Of a DNA stretch of 64,000 bases, positions 16,539 to 25,140 are shown in pieces. Under the pieces are notes generated by a model, which worked only from the letters and a program-made list of their open reading frames with translations, was not told where the DNA came from and made no database searches. The position numbers and the translations under genes are program-made. Source of the stretch: Pigmentiphaga litoralis (GTDB lineage: Bacteria > Pseudomonadota > Gammaproteobacteria > Burkholderiales > Burkholderiaceae_B). The stretch covers positions 3,596,001 through 3,660,000 of the forward strand of contig NZ_JACCBP010000001.1 in NCBI RefSeq assembly GCF_013408655.1. The letters run 5' to 3'. Numbering within the stretch: the first letter of the stretch is position 1; each line of letters begins with the position of its first letter.

Positions 16539-17459
16539 TCAGAACCCGTACAGTCGCGCCGGGTTGTCGACCAGTACCCGCTGCCGCAGGGCGGCATCCG
16601 GTATCCATGTCGTCAATAGATCGGCCAACGCGCCGTCATTGGGCATCTGGGCATGCGCGCTTGGGTGCGGCCAGTCGGTGCCCCACACCAGCCTGTCAGG
16701 TGCAACCCTGGCCATCTCCTGCGCCAATGGCGCCACATCGGCAAAGCCAGGACCCCGCGTCGACACGAAGTAGGGACCCATCAACTTGGCCCAGCAACTG
16801 TCACGACGGAGCAGCTCCAACAGGGCCTTGAATGGCGCCGCTTCGACACCTGCCGATGCGTCTACTTTTCCGAAATGATCGATCACGATGGGCACAGGCA
16901 GGCGAGCCAGTTCGTCGGTGAAGCCGGGCAATTGTTTGAGGTCGACAAAGCACTGCACATGCCATCCCAGGTGCCGTATCCGATCCGCCAGCCTGCGGAT
17001 CTGCGGGAGGGTCAATCCCGGGGTCGCCGAAGCGGTGTTGATGCGCACGCCGCGAAATCCCAATGCGTGCATGACTTCCAGTTCACGATCTGTCGTGGTC
17101 TCGTCGACCACCGCAATGGCGCGAAGCGCAAGCCCACCGTTCCAGGCAGACGTGGCCTGCAGACCTGCAAGCGTCTGGGCAATCAACCGGTTGTCGGTGC
17201 CGTAGACGCTTGGCTGGACCAGCACGGCGCGATCGCACCCAAGAACGCGCAACATGGCGGCGTAGTCGGCGACAGGGCTGGGATGCGGAACGAAGTGGCT
17301 GCCGGGCAAGACCGGATGGGTGTCGAGATCGCCAAAAATGTGAGCGTGGCAATCGCAACTGCCCAGCGGGAACCGCGTGGCGGGCGACGACGTGTCGGAC
17401 TTGGGCCGGGGAATGGTTGGCCCGCGATCGTCGGGCCGATGCGTGGCGACGGAGATCAT
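16539..17459 (-). CDS. Amidohydrolase-family protein, 2-pyrone-4,6-dicarboxylate hydrolase-like
   Basis: A 306-residue amidohydrolase_2 / TIM-barrel metal-dependent hydrolase. The first metal motif is CDCHAHIFG near residue 35. VIDHFGK lies near residue 195, and the final metal aspartate is in WGTDWPHPSAHA near residue 260. This set matches the LigI-type lactonase group (2-pyrone-4,6-dicarboxylate lactonase and relatives), used in lignin-derived aromatic breakdown. The substrate is not proven. The start overlaps the end of the SnoaL-like gene as ATGA, and the Bug receptor gene follows 17 bases downstream, so the three form one operon. The N-terminal 30 residues are proline/arginine-rich and may include a longer-than-real start. 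Confidence 0.86.
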   Translation of the reverse strand: MISVATHRPDDRGPTIPRPKSDTSSPATRFPLGSCDCHAHIFGDLDTHPVLPGSHFVPHPSPVADYAAMLRVLGCDRAVLVQPSVYGTDNRLIAQTLAGLQATSAWNGGLALRAIAVVDETTTDRELEVMHALGFRGVRINTASATPGLTLPQIRRLADRIRHLGWHVQCFVDLKQLPGFTDELARLPVPIVIDHFGKVDASAGVEAAPFKALLELLRRDSCWAKLMGPYFVSTRGPGFADVAPLAQEMARVAPDRLVWGTDWPHPSAHAQMPNDGALADLLTTWIPDAALRQRVLVDNPARLYGF

Positions 17460-17932
17460 GCGGAGTCGAACACGAAGAGCGGCAACATATGTTTGTCCAC
17501 AATACGCCAGCCGTCATCGAACCGGGACAGGCGCGTTCGTACCCACGACATCTTGTGCAGATGTCCGCCATAACAGGGCGCCTGGACAGGCGTTCCGTTG
17601 TCGAAGGTGTAGCCGGACAAATAATAGGAAAGCACGATGTCGCCGGAAGCGCCTGGGCGAAGATCGCCATCCACTTGCCTCAGTGTTGCGTCAGACGCAG
17701 CGATATCTCGCTGGCTCATTTCAAACACATTGCTGATGACATGCCGGACGAACAGCGTGGGCGAGCGGCGCTGCAAGGCAGCCGATACGCCATCCAGTCC
17801 TGCATGGCGCTGTCCTTGCCTGAACCACACCACATCGCTGGCGAGGGTGGCAAGGACGCCGTCGTTGTCGCGCTCGTCAAGGCACCAGAAGAACCGATGG
17901 ATCAGGTCGTGAGGGGTGTTCATGGGACACAT
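17456..17932 (-). CDS. Nuclear transport factor 2 / SnoaL-like protein
   Basis: A 158-residue protein with a SnoaL-like (NTF2 fold) cone domain: the opening helix PHDLIHRFFWCLDERD, then DVVWFRQGQ and the HKMSWVRTRLSRFDDGWRIVDK strands. Such proteins act as small lyases, isomerases or ring-hydroxylating dioxygenase beta-subunit-like partners. The start is uncertain: three in-frame ATG codons (17956, 17932, 17923) lack a clear ribosome site, and I list the middle one. It is the first gene of the operon with the amidohydrolase (ATGA overlap) and Bug receptor. There is no signal peptide. Confidence 0.8.
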   Translation of the reverse strand: MCPMNTPHDLIHRFFWCLDERDNDGVLATLASDVVWFRQGQRHAGLDGVSAALQRRSPTLFVRHVISNVFEMSQRDIAASDATLRQVDGDLRPGASGDIVLSYYLSGYTFDNGTPVQAPCYGGHLHKMSWVRTRLSRFDDGWRIVDKHMLPLFVFDSA

Positions 17933-18013
17933 CGTAGTGTCGGCAGGTACGGTCATTGATGACGGCGCAGGCAAGGCATTGTTGACTTTGTCCACAACCT
18001 GCGCGCGCCGCCT

Positions 18014-18967
18014 TCACCACAACGACGTCACCGCCCCATCGCTCGCCTGGTCGAACGAAAAGCGGCTTGCCAGAAAGTCGACAAAGGCCTGGATCCTTGG
18101 CGACGTGTGGTTCTGCTCGCTGTACACCGCGAAGATATCCGCGGGCGGCAGCTCGTAATCCACCAGCACATGTTCAAGACGCCCGCTGCGGAAATAGCGG
18201 GCAATGTCCCATTCGGCGCGCATCAAAATCCCGTGGCCGTCCAGGCCCCAGGTCAGCGTCACCTCGCCATCGTTGCTGCTCAGCGCCCCGTTGACCTTGA
18301 TGGAATGCGTTTCCCCCTCCTTGCTCAAACGCCACACGCCAAAGCCCGAGTCATTCTGCCGCAGCACGATGCATTGGTGGTCCAGCAGGTCTTGCGGCGT
18401 CTCCGGCCTGCCGCGCAGGTTCAGGTACGCCGGCGATGCACAGAGCAGTCGCCGGTTGGGTGCGATCTTGCGGGCGATCACACGCGCGTCAGGCAATTCG
18501 CCGAAGCGGATCGCGATATCGAAATCGTCGTCGTTCAAGCCAACGGGCCGATCGGTCAGCGCCAGTTGCACGTCGATGTCGCGATGCAGTTTGGCAAAGG
18601 CCGACACCACGGGTGCGATGTACTGGCGCCCGAATCCCATTGGCGCGTTGATGCGCAGCAGGCCGCTCGGCTTGACGCGGGTGCGCTGGAAATAGAGCTC
18701 CATTTCTTCGATGTCGGCCAGGATCTGGCGGGCACGGTCCAGGAAGATGCTGCCTTCTTCCGTCAGCGACAGACGCCGCGTGGTGCGGTTGAGCAGGCGG
18801 ACACCCAGCCCCTGTTCGATCCGCGACAGTCGCTTGCTGACTGCCGACAAGGTGATGTCCAGTTCGCGCGCGGCAACGGACAGACTGCCTTTGCGGACCA
18901 CCAGCACGAAGAAGGCGAAATCCGACAACTGCGGATTGTGGGCGAGCATCGATGCGGGTTTGTTCAT
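18014..18967 (-). CDS. LysR-family transcriptional regulator, TtuA-like
   Basis: A 317-residue LysR regulator of the group with short DNA-binding domain and DxGxxxR-type effector domain. The helix-turn-helix is within residues 15-45 (GSLSVAARELDITLSAVSKR). The later segments DFDIAIRFGELPDARVIARK and LDHQCIVLRQND are typical. The start at 18967 (MNKPASM) fits the family length; the open frame runs further upstream but that part is arginine-rich and unlike it. It is divergent from the glycerate kinase gene of the tartrate locus, with a 146-base shared intergenic region. In tartrate (ttu) loci a LysR gene (ttuA) controls the catabolic genes, so the same role is likely here. Confidence 0.9.
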   Translation of the reverse strand: MNKPASMLAHNPQLSDFAFFVLVVRKGSLSVAARELDITLSAVSKRLSRIEQGLGVRLLNRTTRRLSLTEEGSIFLDRARQILADIEEMELYFQRTRVKPSGLLRINAPMGFGRQYIAPVVSAFAKLHRDIDVQLALTDRPVGLNDDDFDIAIRFGELPDARVIARKIAPNRRLLCASPAYLNLRGRPETPQDLLDHQCIVLRQNDSGFGVWRLSKEGETHSIKVNGALSSNDGEVTLTWGLDGHGILMRAEWDIARYFRSGRLEHVLVDYELPPADIFAVYSEQNHTSPRIQAFVDFLASRFSFDQASDGAVTSLW

Positions 18968-19113
18968 TGTTGAATCCAGAGTCATCAATGGCTTGAAAGG
19001 TGACGCGGGCACGCAGGGCCTTGCGCCTGCACAGTACGGTCTCGCTTTGCATTGCAGACGGCCCTGACAGGACTGCTGCATCTTATCCGCAACGTACGGA
19101 GGAGACCGCCCCG

Positions 19114-20406
19114 ATGACACCGCAACGCCCCCGCGACGTATTGAACGCCTTGTTCCAGGCGGCCGTCCAGGCGGCGTCTCCGGCGCAAACGCTGGCCACG
19201 CATCTGCCTGGCCAACCGGCGGGCCGCACCGTGGTGATCGGTGCGGGCAAGGCGGCCGCCAGCATGGCGCAGGCGCTTGAAGCGGCGTGGGACGGTGACA
19301 TGTCGGGCGTCGTCGTGACGCGGTACGGCCATGCGTTGCCGCTGTCGCGCATCCGCGTGATCGAAGCGTCCCACCCGGTACCCGACGCTGCCGGCCTGGC
19401 TGCCACCGAACAGATTCTGGACGCTGTCCGGGGGCTGACACAGGATGATCTGGTGATCTGCCTGATGTCGGGCGGCGGGTCTGCCTTGCTGTGCCAGCCC
19501 TTGCCCGGCATTGCGCCCGACGACAAGCGCGATATCAATCGACAGTTGCTGCACAGCGGCGCGTCCATCTCCGAGATGAACTGCGTGCGCCGTCATCTGT
19601 CGGCCGTGAAGGGCGGGCGGCTGGCCGCGGCCTGCCTGCCCGCGCGGGTGCATACGCTGCTGATTTCCGATGTGCCAGGTGATGACCCGGTGGACATCGC
19701 ATCGGGTCCCACCGTGGGCGATCCGACCACCTGCCGTGATGCGCTCGAGATCATCGACCGCTATCGCCTGCGCGTCGGCGATTCGATCCTCCGCATGCTG
19801 AAGGATGGCCGCGCCGAAAGCATCAAGCCGGGCGATGCGCGGCTGGCGCGCGCCACGGTGTCGATGATGGCCACGCCTTACGCCGCCCTGGAAGCCGCCG
19901 CCAGCGCCGCCCGTCATGCTGGCATCACGCCGTATCTGCTGGGCGACCGGTGGGAAGGCAATGCCACCGATGTCGGCAAGGCGATGGCGGGACTGGTGCT
20001 GCATGCGGTCCGCGATCAAGGGCCATTCACCTTGCCCTGCGTGCTGCTGTCGGGGGGAGAGACCACCGTGACGGTGACCGGGTCGGGCCGTGGCGGCCGC
20101 AACGTGCAGTTCCTGCTGTCGTTGATGCTGGCCCTGGGCGAGCAGCCGCAAGTGCATGCGTTGGCCGCGGATACCGATGGCGTGGACGGCGTGGAGCCGA
20201 TCGCGGGCGCCTGCATCGACCCGACGTCGTGGGCTCGCACGCGCGCCCTGCAACCCCTGCCCCGCACCTGGCTCGACAACAACGACGCCCATTCGCTATT
20301 CGGCTGTCTTGGCGACGCCGTGGTCACCGGTCCGACGTTGACCAACGTGAATGACTTTCGCGCCATCTACATCGCCAGGCCCGGCCTGGCACCCACAGGA
20401 ATCTGA
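19114..20406 (+). CDS. ttuD: Glycerate 2-kinase (TtuD / GckA type, formerly hydroxypyruvate reductase)
   Basis: A 430-residue DUF4147-MOFRL protein. The N-terminal kinase domain carries GAGKAAASMAQALE and LMSGGGSALL. The C-terminal MOFRL domain carries LLSGGETTVTVTGSGRGGRN and AADTDGVDG. These proteins phosphorylate D-glycerate to 2-phosphoglycerate; older records in the tartrate operon of Agrobacterium name it hydroxypyruvate reductase. The start at 19114 has GGAGGAG nine bases upstream. It is the first gene of a rightward operon with pyruvate kinase (3 bases between), tartrate dehydrogenase and a Bug receptor. Glycerate made from tartrate would enter glycolysis here as 2-phosphoglycerate. 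Confidence 0.92.
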   Translation: MTPQRPRDVLNALFQAAVQAASPAQTLATHLPGQPAGRTVVIGAGKAAASMAQALEAAWDGDMSGVVVTRYGHALPLSRIRVIEASHPVPDAAGLAATEQILDAVRGLTQDDLVICLMSGGGSALLCQPLPGIAPDDKRDINRQLLHSGASISEMNCVRRHLSAVKGGRLAAACLPARVHTLLISDVPGDDPVDIASGPTVGDPTTCRDALEIIDRYRLRVGDSILRMLKDGRAESIKPGDARLARATVSMMATPYAALEAAASAARHAGITPYLLGDRWEGNATDVGKAMAGLVLHAVRDQGPFTLPCVLLSGGETTVTVTGSGRGGRNVQFLLSLMLALGEQPQVHALAADTDGVDGVEPIAGACIDPTSWARTRALQPLPRTWLDNNDAHSLFGCLGDAVVTGPTLTNVNDFRAIYIARPGLAPTGI

Positions 20407-20409
20407 GTC

Positions 20410-21828
20410 ATGCGCCGTACCCGCAACACCAAAATCGTGGCGACCCTGGGCCCGGCCAGCAGCAGCGCCGACACCCTCAGCCAATTGTTCCGTGCAGGCG
20501 CCGACGTGTTCCGGCTGAACTTCAGCCACGGCACGCACGACGACCACCGCGCGCGCGTGCTCGCCATTCGGAAGCTGGAGCAGGACGTGCAGCGCCCGAT
20601 CGGCATCCTGCTTGACCTGCAAGGACCGAAGCTGCGGGTGGGCACCTTCGAGACCGGCAGCGTCGTGCTGCGCACGGGTCAGGACTTCAGGCTCGATCTG
20701 GACACGCAGGTACCCGGCGACGTGACGCGCGTCAGCATGCCGCATCCCGAGATATTTGCCGCGCTCAAGCCGGACACCGATCTGCTGCTCGACGACGGCA
20801 AGATCCGCCTGCGCGTGCTGCGCATCGATGCCACGCATGCGGTCACGCGTGTGGTGGTGGGCGGCGCGCTGTCCAATCGCAAGGGCGTCAATGTGCCCAG
20901 CGTGATCCTGCCGCTGTCGGCCCTGACGCCCAAGGATATCGAGGACCTGGCCTTTGGCCTGGACCAGGGCGTGGACTGGGTGGCGTTGTCCTTCGTGCAG
21001 CGCGCGGCCGACATTCGCGAGGTGCGCGAACGCATCGGCGGGCGTGCCCGCATCGTGGCCAAGCTGGAGAAGCCCGCGGCGATCCTTGATCTGGACGCCA
21101 TCATTGCCGAGACCGATGCCGTGATGGTGGCGCGCGGGGATCTGGGTGTCGAGATGCCCGCCGAGCAGGTGCCCGCGATTCAGAAGCGGATCGTGCGAGC
21201 CTGCCGCCGCGCGGGCAAGCCGGTGATCGTGGCGACCCAGATGCTGGAGTCGATGATCTCGTCGCCCACCCCGACGCGAGCCGAAGCGTCTGACGTGGCG
21301 TCTGCGGTGTACGACGGCGCCGACGCGGTGATGCTGTCGGCCGAGTCCGCCTCGGGGCAGTTTCCGGTGGAGGCGGTGGCCATGATGAACCGCATCATCA
21401 CCCAGACCGAAGCCGACCCCTACTACCACGACGTGATCGAAGCGTCCCGTACGCCACCCGAGGCCGACCCCGCCAACGCCATCGGCATGGCGGCCCGCGC
21501 CGTGTGCGGCCTGCTCCACGCCAAAGCCCTGGTCGCCTACACCAGCTCGGGCTATTCGGCGATGCGCATGTCGCGCGAACGGCCCAGCACCGCGATCCTG
21601 GGCATGACCCCCAATCAATCGACCGCACGCCGCATGGCCCTGATCTGGGGCGTGCACGCGGTCCAGGTCCATGAAGTCGAGAGCGTCAGCGAGATGACCG
21701 AGTTCGCTTGCGCGACGGCGCTTGACCAGGAATTCGCGCAGTCGCGCGACACGATCGTCATTTCCGCCGGCATGCCATTCAAGGCGCCGGGCACCACCAA
21801 CCTGCTGCGTATCGCCAGCCTTCCCTGA
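20410..21828 (+). CDS. pyk: Pyruvate kinase (TtuE-like)
   Basis: A 472-residue pyruvate kinase. It opens RNTKIVATLGPASS and shows the K-containing KLEKPAAI block, ARGDLGVEMP, and MLESMI...TRAEASDVA, with the C-terminal allosteric domain (VAYTSSGYSAMRMSRERP). Length is normal for bacterial type II enzymes. It converts phosphoenolpyruvate and ADP to pyruvate and ATP. Being in the tartrate locus between ttuD and ttuC, it corresponds to ttuE and would pull the carbon flow from 2-phosphoglycerate to pyruvate. A second, housekeeping pyruvate kinase elsewhere in the genome is expected but cannot be seen. Confidence 0.95.
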   Translation: MRRTRNTKIVATLGPASSSADTLSQLFRAGADVFRLNFSHGTHDDHRARVLAIRKLEQDVQRPIGILLDLQGPKLRVGTFETGSVVLRTGQDFRLDLDTQVPGDVTRVSMPHPEIFAALKPDTDLLLDDGKIRLRVLRIDATHAVTRVVVGGALSNRKGVNVPSVILPLSALTPKDIEDLAFGLDQGVDWVALSFVQRAADIREVRERIGGRARIVAKLEKPAAILDLDAIIAETDAVMVARGDLGVEMPAEQVPAIQKRIVRACRRAGKPVIVATQMLESMISSPTPTRAEASDVASAVYDGADAVMLSAESASGQFPVEAVAMMNRIITQTEADPYYHDVIEASRTPPEADPANAIGMAARAVCGLLHAKALVAYTSSGYSAMRMSRERPSTAILGMTPNQSTARRMALIWGVHAVQVHEVESVSEMTEFACATALDQEFAQSRDTIVISAGMPFKAPGTTNLLRIASLP

Positions 21829-21862
21829 CACCTGACTACCCCAACTTTTTAGGACACATCAC

Positions 21863-22951
21863 ATGAAACAGTATCGAATCGCATGCATTCCCGGCGACGG
21901 CATCGGCAAGGAAGTCGTGCCCGCCGGACAGACCGTCATGGAAGCACTGGCCGCCGCGCAGTCCGGCTTCCGTTTCGACTTCACGTCGTTTGACTGGGGC
22001 GGCGACTACTACCGCGAACACGGCGCGATGATGCCCGAAGACGGCCTGGACGCACTGCGGGACATGGACGCCATTCTGTTCGGCTCGGCGGGCGATCCGC
22101 ACATTCCCGACCACATCACGCTGTGGGGCTTGCGACTCAAGATCTGCCAGGGCTTTGATCAGTATGCAAACGTTCGGCCGACCCGCATCCTTCCTGGCAT
22201 TGATGGCCCACTCAAACGCTGCGGACCCGACGATCTGGACTGGGTCATCGTGCGCGAGAACTCGGAAGGCGAATATGCCGGCGTGGGCGGCCGCGCGCAC
22301 CAAGGTCACCCGATCGAAGTCGCGACCGACCTGTCGATGATGACGCGTGCCGGCGTCGAACGCATCATGCGCTTCGCATTCAAGCTTGCCCAATCGCGGC
22401 CGCGCAAGCTGCTGACCGTCGTCACCAAGTCCAACGCGCAGCGTCACGCCATGGTGATGTGGGACGAGATCGCGGTACAGATCAGCAAGGAATTTCCGGA
22501 CGTCACGTGGGACAAGGAGCTGGTCGATGCCGCCACCGCCCGCATGGTCAACCGGCCCGCCACGCTGGACACCATCGTCGCCACCAACCTGCACGCCGAC
22601 ATCCTGAGCGATCTTGCGGCGGCCCTGGCCGGCAGCCTGGGCATTGCGCCCACCGGCAACATCGACCCCGAACGCCGCTACCCGTCCATGTTCGAGCCGA
22701 TTCACGGCTCGGCCTTCGACATCATGGGCAAGGGCCTGGCCAATCCGGTCGGCACCTTCTGGTCCGTGGTGATGCTGCTCGAGCACCTGGGCGAGCACGC
22801 CGCCGCAGCCACGCTGATGCAAGCCATCGAAGCCGTCACCGCCGACCCCGCGCTGCACACCGGCGACCTGGGCGGCAAGGCCACCACCCGTCAAGTGACC
22901 GAAGCGGTATGCGCACGCATCTGCGCCACCGCGCAAAGCCGCGCCGCCTGA
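21863..22951 (+). CDS. ttuC: Tartrate dehydrogenase / D-malate-type beta-decarboxylating dehydrogenase
   Basis: A 362-residue member of the isocitrate / isopropylmalate dehydrogenase superfamily, of the tartrate dehydrogenase (TtuC / YeaU) branch. It starts QYRIACIPGDGIGKEVVPAG and contains IVRENSEGEYAGVGGR with the substrate-recognising Arg region, DLSMMTRAGVERIMRFAF, and the metal aspartates in ATNLHADILSDLAAAL. GSLGIAPTGNID marks the NAD site. It oxidises tartrate, malate or meso-tartrate with NAD and can decarboxylate them, giving glycerate or pyruvate. It starts 34 bases after pyruvate kinase with AGGA upstream, and precedes a Bug receptor. Together with ttuD and pyk it gives a full route from tartrate to pyruvate. 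Confidence 0.92.
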   Translation: MKQYRIACIPGDGIGKEVVPAGQTVMEALAAAQSGFRFDFTSFDWGGDYYREHGAMMPEDGLDALRDMDAILFGSAGDPHIPDHITLWGLRLKICQGFDQYANVRPTRILPGIDGPLKRCGPDDLDWVIVRENSEGEYAGVGGRAHQGHPIEVATDLSMMTRAGVERIMRFAFKLAQSRPRKLLTVVTKSNAQRHAMVMWDEIAVQISKEFPDVTWDKELVDAATARMVNRPATLDTIVATNLHADILSDLAAALAGSLGIAPTGNIDPERRYPSMFEPIHGSAFDIMGKGLANPVGTFWSVVMLLEHLGEHAAAATLMQAIEAVTADPALHTGDLGGKATTRQVTEAVCARICATAQSRAA

Positions 22952-23013
22952 TTTTTTTCCCCTACGCACAAGAAGCCGGCCATGACGCGCCGGCCGTGAA
23001 CTCCGGAGATGAC

Positions 23014-23991
23014 ATGACCCATTCGTTGATCAAGACCGCGCTGGCCGCAGCCGCCGTCGGCATTACGCTGACCGCCCCCGCCCTGGCGCAGGACTATCCC
23101 AACCGGCCGATCACCCTGATCGTGCCCTTCCCGACCGGCGGCACCACCGACGTTCTGGCTCGCGCGCTGGGCAATGAAATGTCCAAGACCCTGGGCCAGC
23201 CGGTGATCGTCGAAAGCAAACCGGGCGCCGGATCGACGCTGGGCGCCGACTATGTCGCCAAGGCCAAACCCGACGGCTACACCCTGCTGATGGGCGCCGT
23301 GCATCACACCATCGCATCCAGCGTCTACAAGAAGCTGCCCTACGACTTCCAGAAAGACCTGATGCCCATCACCACCGTTGCCCTGGTGCCGAACGTGCTG
23401 GTCATCAACCCCGCCATCCCTGCCAAGTCGGTGCAGGAACTGCTGACCCTGGCCAAGGCGCAGCCCGGCAAGCTCGCCTATGGGTCCAACGGCACGGGCA
23501 CCGGCCAGCACCTGATCGGCGCACAGTTTGAATCCATGGGCGGCGTGCAGTTGCTGCACGTGCCCTACAAAGGCAGCGGCCCGCTCACCACCGACCTGAT
23601 GGGCGGCCAGATCGCCATGTCTTTCGACACCGTCACGCCCGTCTTGCCCTTCATCAAAAGCGGCAAGCTGCGCGCGTTGGCCGTGACCACGTCCCATCGA
23701 TCGGCCGCCTTGCCCGACGTACCGACCCTGGACGAGTCGGGCATGAAAGGCTTCAACCTGGGCACGTGGTTCGGCGTCCTGGCCCCCACGGGTACGCCCG
23801 CCGCGATCGTTGCAAAACTCAACCATGACATGGTCAAAATCATTCAGTCGGCGGATTTCAAGAAGCGGATGGCCGACCTGGGCGCGGAAGCGATCGGCGA
23901 CAGTCCGGACCAGATGAAGCAGCTGATTGCGGCGGATACCGAAAGGTTCGCGAAGCTGGTGAAGGACGCGAAGGTCAGTCTGGATTTTTGA
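23014..23991 (+). CDS. Bug-family tripartite tricarboxylate transporter receptor, tartrate locus
   Basis: A 325-residue Bug receptor with a signal peptide (MTHSLIKTALAAAAVGITL, cleaved after ALA in APALAQ) and mature start DYPNRPITLIVPFPTGGTTDV. HVPYKGSGPLTTDLMGGQI is the second conserved ligand loop. The start at 23014 has CCGGAG six bases upstream. It is the last gene of the tartrate operon, 62 bases behind ttuC. In Agrobacterium tartrate loci a permease (TtuB) holds this place; here a binding protein without membrane partners does. It is likely a tartrate or hydroxy-acid binder, which is inference from position. Confidence 0.93.
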   Translation: MTHSLIKTALAAAAVGITLTAPALAQDYPNRPITLIVPFPTGGTTDVLARALGNEMSKTLGQPVIVESKPGAGSTLGADYVAKAKPDGYTLLMGAVHHTIASSVYKKLPYDFQKDLMPITTVALVPNVLVINPAIPAKSVQELLTLAKAQPGKLAYGSNGTGTGQHLIGAQFESMGGVQLLHVPYKGSGPLTTDLMGGQIAMSFDTVTPVLPFIKSGKLRALAVTTSHRSAALPDVPTLDESGMKGFNLGTWFGVLAPTGTPAAIVAKLNHDMVKIIQSADFKKRMADLGAEAIGDSPDQMKQLIAADTERFAKLVKDAKVSLDF

Positions 23992-24174
23992 TGGACCGTG
24001 GGCAGCGTGGCCGAGGCTAGCGTGTTCCTGGCTGGATGTGATGGGCATGACGGTGGCGACTGACCCCCGGGCGTGACGATTCCTCGTCGCGCTCCGGTGC
24101 GACGCCTCATTTACCGTCGCGCCGGGATCGACTCCTGCTACACCCTGAACATCGCCGTGTTCCAGGAGCCCCTC

Positions 24175-24843
24175 ATGTGCGGACGACTTGCCCAGTATCG
24201 CGACGCGGAACGTTACTTCGAACTGCTGCGCCCCAACCCGGCTGCACCGTTTGCGCAGACGTCCTTCGCCCACGCGCCGGTCTACAACGTATCGCCAGGC
24301 ACCGATCCGATGATCATCCGCGCGGGAGGCGACGGCCCGGAGCCTGCAACGGCGCACTGGGGCTATCGCGGCCGCGCGCCGCGCATGTATGTGAATGCGC
24401 GTGTAGAAAAGGCTGCGACGTCCGGCTATTGGAAGCCGCTGTGGGAACGCGGCCGCATCCTGGTCCCGGCCGATGGCTGGTTTGAATGGACGGGCGACAA
24501 GCCGAATCGCCAACCGCATTTCATCCATCGCACCGACGATGCGCCGCTGCTGCTGGCGGCCATTCTTGGGTCCGACGGGTTTGCGATCGTGACCAGTTCG
24601 GCGGATGCCGGGTTGCTGGATGTGCACGATCGCCGCCCGATTGCATTGACGGCCGAGGGCGCGCTGGAATGGCTGTCGCCGGACACGAGTTCGGAAGACG
24701 CCTTGCTGGTGACGGCAACGCAAGCGCTGGGCGAGACCGAGTTTGCGTGGCATGCGGTGACCCGCGCCATGGGCAACGTGAAGTATCAGGCGGCGGATGC
24801 GGTGGCGCCCATAGGCGACGCCGCGCCGGGTACCGCGGACTGA
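24175..24843 (+). CDS. SOS response-associated peptidase (SRAP, YedK / HMCES family)
   Basis: A 222-residue SRAP protein that makes a covalent DNA-protein crosslink with abasic sites in single-stranded DNA. The catalytic Cys is residue 2 (MCGRLAQY), exposed after Met removal. Other conserved blocks are YNVSPGTDP (Asn in the active site), VPADGWFEW with the essential Glu, and VHDRRPIAL in place of the usual HxRMP block. Length is normal. The ATG at 24175 has AGGAG six bases upstream and must be the start because Cys2 has to be N-terminal. It is a single gene; downstream lies a repeat array. Note that a second suicide DNA-uracil enzyme, UdgX, is found at 47821. Confidence 0.92.
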   Translation: MCGRLAQYRDAERYFELLRPNPAAPFAQTSFAHAPVYNVSPGTDPMIIRAGGDGPEPATAHWGYRGRAPRMYVNARVEKAATSGYWKPLWERGRILVPADGWFEWTGDKPNRQPHFIHRTDDAPLLLAAILGSDGFAIVTSSADAGLLDVHDRRPIALTAEGALEWLSPDTSSEDALLVTATQALGETEFAWHAVTRAMGNVKYQAADAVAPIGDAAPGTAD

Positions 24844-24916
24844 CTGGCAGGGCTTCCGTAGCACTTCAGAAGCATGCACGGAAGCCCACACGCGCGTGGT
24901 TGCCGCGCGTGATCGG

Positions 24917-25018
24917 TTGCTTTCATCCACCAGTTGCTTTCATCCACCAGTTGCTTTCATCCACCAGTTGCTTTCATCCACCAGTTGCTTTCATCCACCA
25001 GTTGCTTTCATCCACCAG
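24917..25018 (+). repeat. Six perfect 17-bp tandem repeats
   Basis: The unit TTGCTTTCATCCACCAG occurs six times without any change or spacer, then decays (TTGACGTCCACCTG follows at 25019). The unit length is not a multiple of three and no gene crosses it in a supported frame. It lies 73 bases after the SRAP gene and ends 32 bases before a palindrome in front of the HPP-MarR gene. It looks like a variable-number tandem repeat; it is not CRISPR. Confidence 0.95.
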
Positions 25019-25049
25019 TTGACGTCCACCTGTTGACAACATCAACTTG

Positions 25050-25070
25050 ATATATCACGCCGTGATATAT
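25050..25070. promoter_or_regulatory. Perfect 21-bp palindrome, MarR-type operator candidate
   Basis: Two exact 10-base arms around one central base; the inner part reads TATATCACG-C-CGTGATATA. A TTGACA hexamer lies at 25033-25038. The palindrome is 71 bases before the ATG of a protein that ends in a MarR winged-helix domain. Size and symmetry fit a MarR dimer site, so autoregulation is plausible. The AT-rich arms also contain -10-like sequence. Confidence 0.7.
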
Positions 25071-25140
25071 ATGGCACAATGTCGGGCCGCGCCGCTGCTT
25101 GCCTGAAGCTGCGCCTTCCCCATTGCTGTTGTCGTCTTCC

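Noticed and set aside
24917..25018. Possible CRISPR array.
   Set aside because: The units are 17 bases and directly adjacent, with no spacers, and there are no cas genes.
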